The position numbers were made by a program, and so were the translations under genes. Below, piece after piece: positions 14,900-17,128 of a stretch of 17,128 bases of DNA. The notes beneath the pieces were generated by a model. That model saw nothing but the letters and a program-made list of their open reading frames with translations, made no database searches and was not told the DNA's origin. Source of the DNA: Bacilli bacterium (GTDB taxonomy: Bacteria; Bacillota_I; Bacilli_A; RF39; UBA660); assembly GCA_028684735.1 (NCBI GenBank), contig JAQUFI010000026.1:1-17128 (forward strand), written 5' to 3'. The first letter of the stretch is position 1. Each line of letters opens with the position of its first letter.

Positions 14900-15355
14900 T
14901 TATTTTGTCCAAACAAAGGTTAAACCATTTTTATGTCTCGAACCAATTACTGGATAAACATCGTTTTCCTCTGATTCATTACATACTAGATAAATTTGAA
15001 TCTCATAATAATTTTGTTGTTCCGTTGTTAGTTTTTCAATAATTAAATCACTTAAAGATTCGGCATCAACTAAACTTGTATCCTTTTTTACATCGATTAT
15101 AAACTTCATGATTCGGCCTTGTAGATTATAGTTAACACTATTTATTTTTTTTGTTTCCGTCATAGCATCTTTAATACTACTAATCGTATCTGTTTTAATA
15201 ACCACATCTTCGATATGATCCAAACGATTACCATATAAATCCTTATTTGAATTAGGATAAATTAATTCCTTAATACCAAAGAAAGCCAAGATCATAATGA
15301 TTATAAAAACACTAAAGACAATAACTTCATATTTATGTCTTTTTATAAAGTCCAT
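14900..15355 (-). CDS. Single-pass membrane protein of unknown function (151 aa)
   Basis: Begins MDFIKRHKYEVIVFSVFIII: a short basic cytoplasmic end and one TM helix (about 11-32). An extracytoplasmic domain of about 120 residues follows, containing GNRLDHIEDVVIKTDTISSI and an alpha/beta pattern ending GSRHKNGLTFVWTK. I recognise no family. The pattern IMKFIIDVKKDTSL...LSDLIIEKLTTEQQNYYEIQIYLV is reminiscent of small alpha-beta domains, but no function can be inferred. It is the first gene of the operon with the GGDEF sensor (17-nt gap) and YihY. It has a promoter at 15377-15405 and a GAGGTGAG ribosome site. Co-expression suggests a partner in the same envelope process. Confidence 0.85.
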   Translation of the reverse strand: MDFIKRHKYEVIVFSVFIIIMILAFFGIKELIYPNSNKDLYGNRLDHIEDVVIKTDTISSIKDAMTETKKINSVNYNLQGRIMKFIIDVKKDTSLVDAESLSDLIIEKLTTEQQNYYEIQIYLVCNESEENDVYPVIGSRHKNGLTFVWTK

Positions 15356-15376
15356 ATTCTCACCTCGGATATATCA

Positions 15377-15405
15377 ATTATACTATATTTTTTTTCTGAT
15401 AGCAA
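15377..15405 (-). promoter_or_regulatory. Promoter of the 151aa-GGDEF-YihY operon
   Basis: TTGCTA (15400-15405), a 17-bp spacer and TATAAT (15377-15382), 21 nt before the ATG at 15355. It directly follows the camS stop codon, with no clear terminator in between. Confidence 0.7.
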
Positions 15406-15410
15406 ACTTT

Positions 15411-16442
15411 TTAATCAAATATATAAACGCTACTACGGATACTATTTGGCTTACGATAAATCATCATTTTAATGTCTTCATTGGTTTTAATATAGACTTT
15501 AACATTCGCATTATTAAAGACATTAACAATCTTTTCACTTAAGACTTGACTAAGATATAACATGGTACTACGATTTAATGACATCGCATTAATTGTAAAT
15601 TTAGCTTCAATTAATGATTTATTATAAGTACCATATCCTGTTATATAAAGATTATCTATTAAATCATTTAATTGTTTTTTCAAATTAATAAAATCTTCAT
15701 AATCATGAACTTGATTAGTACGGACATAACTACTATCGAGAAGTTGATATTCATAATTTGTTTTTTCTAAAGTTATTTCCGTATTTTGAGTAATACCATA
15801 ATATCTATATTTACCTGGCATAATATCGTTGGGGTGATTTTGATAATAGACTCCTACTAAAATTTTAACATCTTTTAAATTATAATTAGCTCGCATGTAT
15901 TTGACTAGTTCTGTAGCCTTGGTTTTAGCAATATCAAATAATATTTCATCGTCTACTTGTTTATATAAGTAACTACCATATGAATTTATATATTTTTGAT
16001 AAGGATTAATTACTAAACCTAACGATATCCCCTTTACGACACCATTACTTGAGAGATAATTTTGTTCATGGATAGCTGTAATATAAGTTGGTTTAATCTT
16101 AATATTATCAATTTTAATATCCCCAAACTTGTTGAAATGTTCATCATCTAATAAGGTTTTTAAAGTCTTTTCTTTTAGGTATTGACCTTGTTGATAAAAA
16201 GAATTATTTATTTTAAAGTATTCTTGTGATAAATACATCAAGGTTTTTTCAAGTTCTTCTAAATCATAACGATTAATACTATTACCTATCATATAATTAT
16301 TACTAACACCCTCTTTAAATGGTGTTGCTACTGTATAATATTCGTCATCATATTGTAATTCTACTAATTTTTGTTCATCATCCTTTTTACCACAACCACT
16401 TATCAATAGAACAATGCACAATAACCAAGTTATTTTTTTCAT
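15411..16442 (-). CDS. CamS-type lipoprotein
   Basis: 343 residues. The signal peptide MKKITWLLCIVLLISGC ends in a lipobox ISG-Cys17, so the protein should be lipidated and held on the outer face of the membrane. The mature part has the CamS layout. TPFKEGVSNNYMIGNSINRYD is followed by LEELEKTLMYLSQEYF and a YQQGQYLKEKTL segment. A later half has VKGISLGLVINPYQKY and YMRANYNLKDVKILVGVYYQ, and the C-terminus is VYIFD. Family knowledge: CamS proteins of Bacilli carry in their signal peptide the precursor of the peptide pheromone cAM373; the function of the mature lipoprotein is not settled. ATG at 16442 has a GGTGGT site. It sits downstream of a tiny ORF and divergent from recU. Confidence 0.87.
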   Translation of the reverse strand: MKKITWLLCIVLLISGCGKKDDEQKLVELQYDDEYYTVATPFKEGVSNNYMIGNSINRYDLEELEKTLMYLSQEYFKINNSFYQQGQYLKEKTLKTLLDDEHFNKFGDIKIDNIKIKPTYITAIHEQNYLSSNGVVKGISLGLVINPYQKYINSYGSYLYKQVDDEILFDIAKTKATELVKYMRANYNLKDVKILVGVYYQNHPNDIMPGKYRYYGITQNTEITLEKTNYEYQLLDSSYVRTNQVHDYEDFINLKKQLNDLIDNLYITGYGTYNKSLIEAKFTINAMSLNRSTMLYLSQVLSEKIVNVFNNANVKVYIKTNEDIKMMIYRKPNSIRSSVYIFD

Positions 16443-16457
16443 TTTACCACCATTTAA

Positions 16458-16466
16458 ATTATAGCA
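16458..16466 (-). promoter_or_regulatory. Extended -10 promoter of the camS-like gene
   Basis: TGCTATAAT on the minus strand, a perfect extended -10. No good -35 is seen 17 bp upstream (TTTAAA at best). The ATG is 15 nt away, so the predicted leader is only about 9 nt and holds little more than the ribosome site. It directly follows the T run of the preceding terminator. Confidence 0.5.
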
Positions 16467-16489
16467 AAAAAAAACTACTTTTTAAAGTA
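16466..16489 (-). terminator. Weak terminator after the 28-codon ORF
   Basis: A short hairpin (TACTTT/AAAGTA) overlapping the stop codon is followed by nine T on the minus strand. The stem is AT-only and short, but the T run is the longest in this part of the window. Confidence 0.45.
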
Positions 16490-16561
16490 AGTCGACCATT
16501 TTATATAACTAATATTTTCTATCATTTCATCAAATGTTTTTTCAATATGGTGTTTATCCAT
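16475..16561 (-). CDS. Tiny ORF (28 aa) upstream of the camS-like gene
   Basis: MDKHHIEKTFDEMIENISYI followed by KWSTYFKK. A hydrophilic, probably helical microprotein with an acidic middle and a basic end. The ribosome site TGAGGTGA stands 5 nt before the ATG. A TATACT -10 (16574-16579) lies 12 nt further upstream, although its -35 is poor. The stop is embedded in the terminator at 16466-16489, so it would form a complete mini transcription unit. No family is recognised. It is kept as likely but unproven. Confidence 0.45.
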   Translation of the reverse strand: MDKHHIEKTFDEMIENISYIKWSTYFKK

Positions 16562-16653
16562 GTTTTCACCTCAAGTATAATCTAACACATCTTTAAAACT
16601 AATACTTGGTTTTCGACAATAGTAGTTAAAACTAGAAGTTCTCCTTTATATCT

Positions 16654-16682
16654 TGACATTTTTTTCAACTTTATATATTTAA
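16654..16682 (+). promoter_or_regulatory. Promoter of recU
   Basis: Perfect TTGACA (16654-16659), a 16-bp spacer and TATTAA (16677-16682), giving a leader of about 38 nt. A second perfect TATAAT at 16706-16711 lacks a -35 and would leave a leader of only about 9 nt; it could be an alternative start. Confidence 0.6.
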
Positions 16683-16726
16683 TAGAAAAAAATTAAAAAA
16701 TATAGTATAATTATGGTGGTGATAAA

Positions 16727-17128
16727 ATGAGGTATCCAGCAGGCATAAAAAAGAATCATTGTCCTCAGGTTAACTATGTCAATCGAGGTATGACTTTAGA
16801 AGATGGGATTAATCAAACAAATGAGTACTATCGTTGCCATAAGTTAGCTTGTATTCATAAAAAACCTACTCCCATTACGATTGTTCATGTGGATTACCCA
16901 TCAAGAAAAGAAGCAGTTATTAAAGAGGCTTACTTTAGAACGCCTTCAACCACTGATTATAATGGAATTTATAAAGGAAAATATATCGATTTTGAAGTTA
17001 AAGAAACAAAATTAAATTATTTTTCCTTACAAAATATTCACCAACACAAAATAGACCACTTAAAAAACATTATAGAAATGGGTGGCATTGGCTTTATAAT
17101 TGTTAGTTTTACGAAATTAAATAAAGTT
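16727..17128 (+). CDS. recU: Holliday junction resolvase RecU, 3' end cut by window edge
   Basis: 134 N-terminal residues are visible. RecU is the Firmicutes Holliday junction resolvase that cuts four-way junctions in recombinational repair and chromosome segregation. The N-terminus MRYPAGIKKN is typical, followed by GMTLEDGINQTNEYY. The nuclease core is FRTPSTTDYNGIYKGKYIDF. Asp77, Glu90 and Lys92 have the same spacing as the D-E-x-K active-site residues of B. subtilis RecU (D88, E101, K103). The IEMGGIGFIIVSF strand follows, and the C-terminal part is beyond the edge. ATG at 16727 has a GGTGGTGAT site at the usual distance. It is the only large plus-strand gene here. In B. subtilis recU is followed by ponA, which cannot be checked here. 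Confidence 0.96.
   Translation, partial: MRYPAGIKKNHCPQVNYVNRGMTLEDGINQTNEYYRCHKLACIHKKPTPITIVHVDYPSRKEAVIKEAYFRTPSTTDYNGIYKGKYIDFEVKETKLNYFSLQNIHQHKIDHLKNIIEMGGIGFIIVSFTKLNKV

Noticed and set aside
14737..15542. Plus-strand ORFs over the GGDEF, 151-aa and camS-like genes
   Set aside because: They are Phe/Ile-rich shadows of real minus-strand genes with no start signals.
16319..16585. Plus-strand 88-codon ORF opposite the camS-like gene and the 28-codon ORF
   Set aside because: Phe/His/Tyr-rich shadow of the minus-strand genes with no ribosome site.
16585..16662. 25-codon minus-strand reading frame in the recU/camS gap (MSRYKGELL...)
   Set aside because: No ribosome site ahead of its ATG and no separate promoter; it overlaps the recU promoter.

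Overview
Organism: an AT-rich (roughly 70 % by eye), low-GC Gram-positive genome using the standard code; lon ends in TGA and Trp is encoded by TGG. The markers point to the Bacilli side of Firmicutes: RecU resolvase, a CamS-type lipoprotein, a valine T-box leader, and SpoVID-like and YsxE-like spore-coat genes. In Bacillus subtilis, lonA, spoVID, ysxE and valS lie in this relative order, separated by ysxC and hem genes. Here the order is kept, but the hem/ysxC block is absent. That fits a reduced, possibly gut-associated or uncultured relative of the Bacilli (for example an RF39/Erysipelotrichia/Mollicutes-like lineage). The lineage is an inference and cannot be fixed from this window.

Layout: nearly everything reads on the minus strand, so it is best read from right to left. 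recU (plus strand, cut by the right edge) diverges from a 28-codon ORF followed by a camS-like lipoprotein gene. Next come a 151-aa one-TM protein and a gene with two substrate-binding-like regions and a degenerate GGDEF domain, then a YihY-family membrane protein. A terminator separates these from lon, which overlaps a 254-aa unknown gene by 4 nt. A 72-aa unknown gene has its own promoter and terminator. The spoVID-like/ysxE-like pair overlaps by 14 nt and ends at a strong terminator. A PASTA-NodB polysaccharide deacetylase follows, then a 465-aa protein with a type IV pilin-like N-terminus and seven ~58-aa repeats that look like a seven-bladed beta-propeller. A complete valine T-box leader controls an HD-domain hydrolase gene and valS. 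At the left edge lies a classical type IV prepilin gene, cut by the window. A 48-codon plus-strand membrane-peptide ORF sits tail-to-tail with the ysxE-like gene.

How the genes work together: several products act at the cell surface or in the envelope (prepilin, pilin-propeller, PASTA-deacetylase, CamS-like lipoprotein, YihY, periplasmic-sensor GGDEF). Others serve the spore coat (SpoVID/YsxE-like) or housekeeping (ValS, Lon, RecU). Promoters are often TTGnnn-17-TATAAT with very short leaders. Ribosome-binding sites are commonly GGTGGT/AGGTGAT rather than AGGAGG. Several terminator hairpins overlap stop codons, so the region is tightly packed. No rRNA, tRNA, insertion sequence, prophage or CRISPR array was seen, and no gene-free stretch exceeds 300 bases. 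The longest (3647-3922) is filled by the T-box leader and its promoter.
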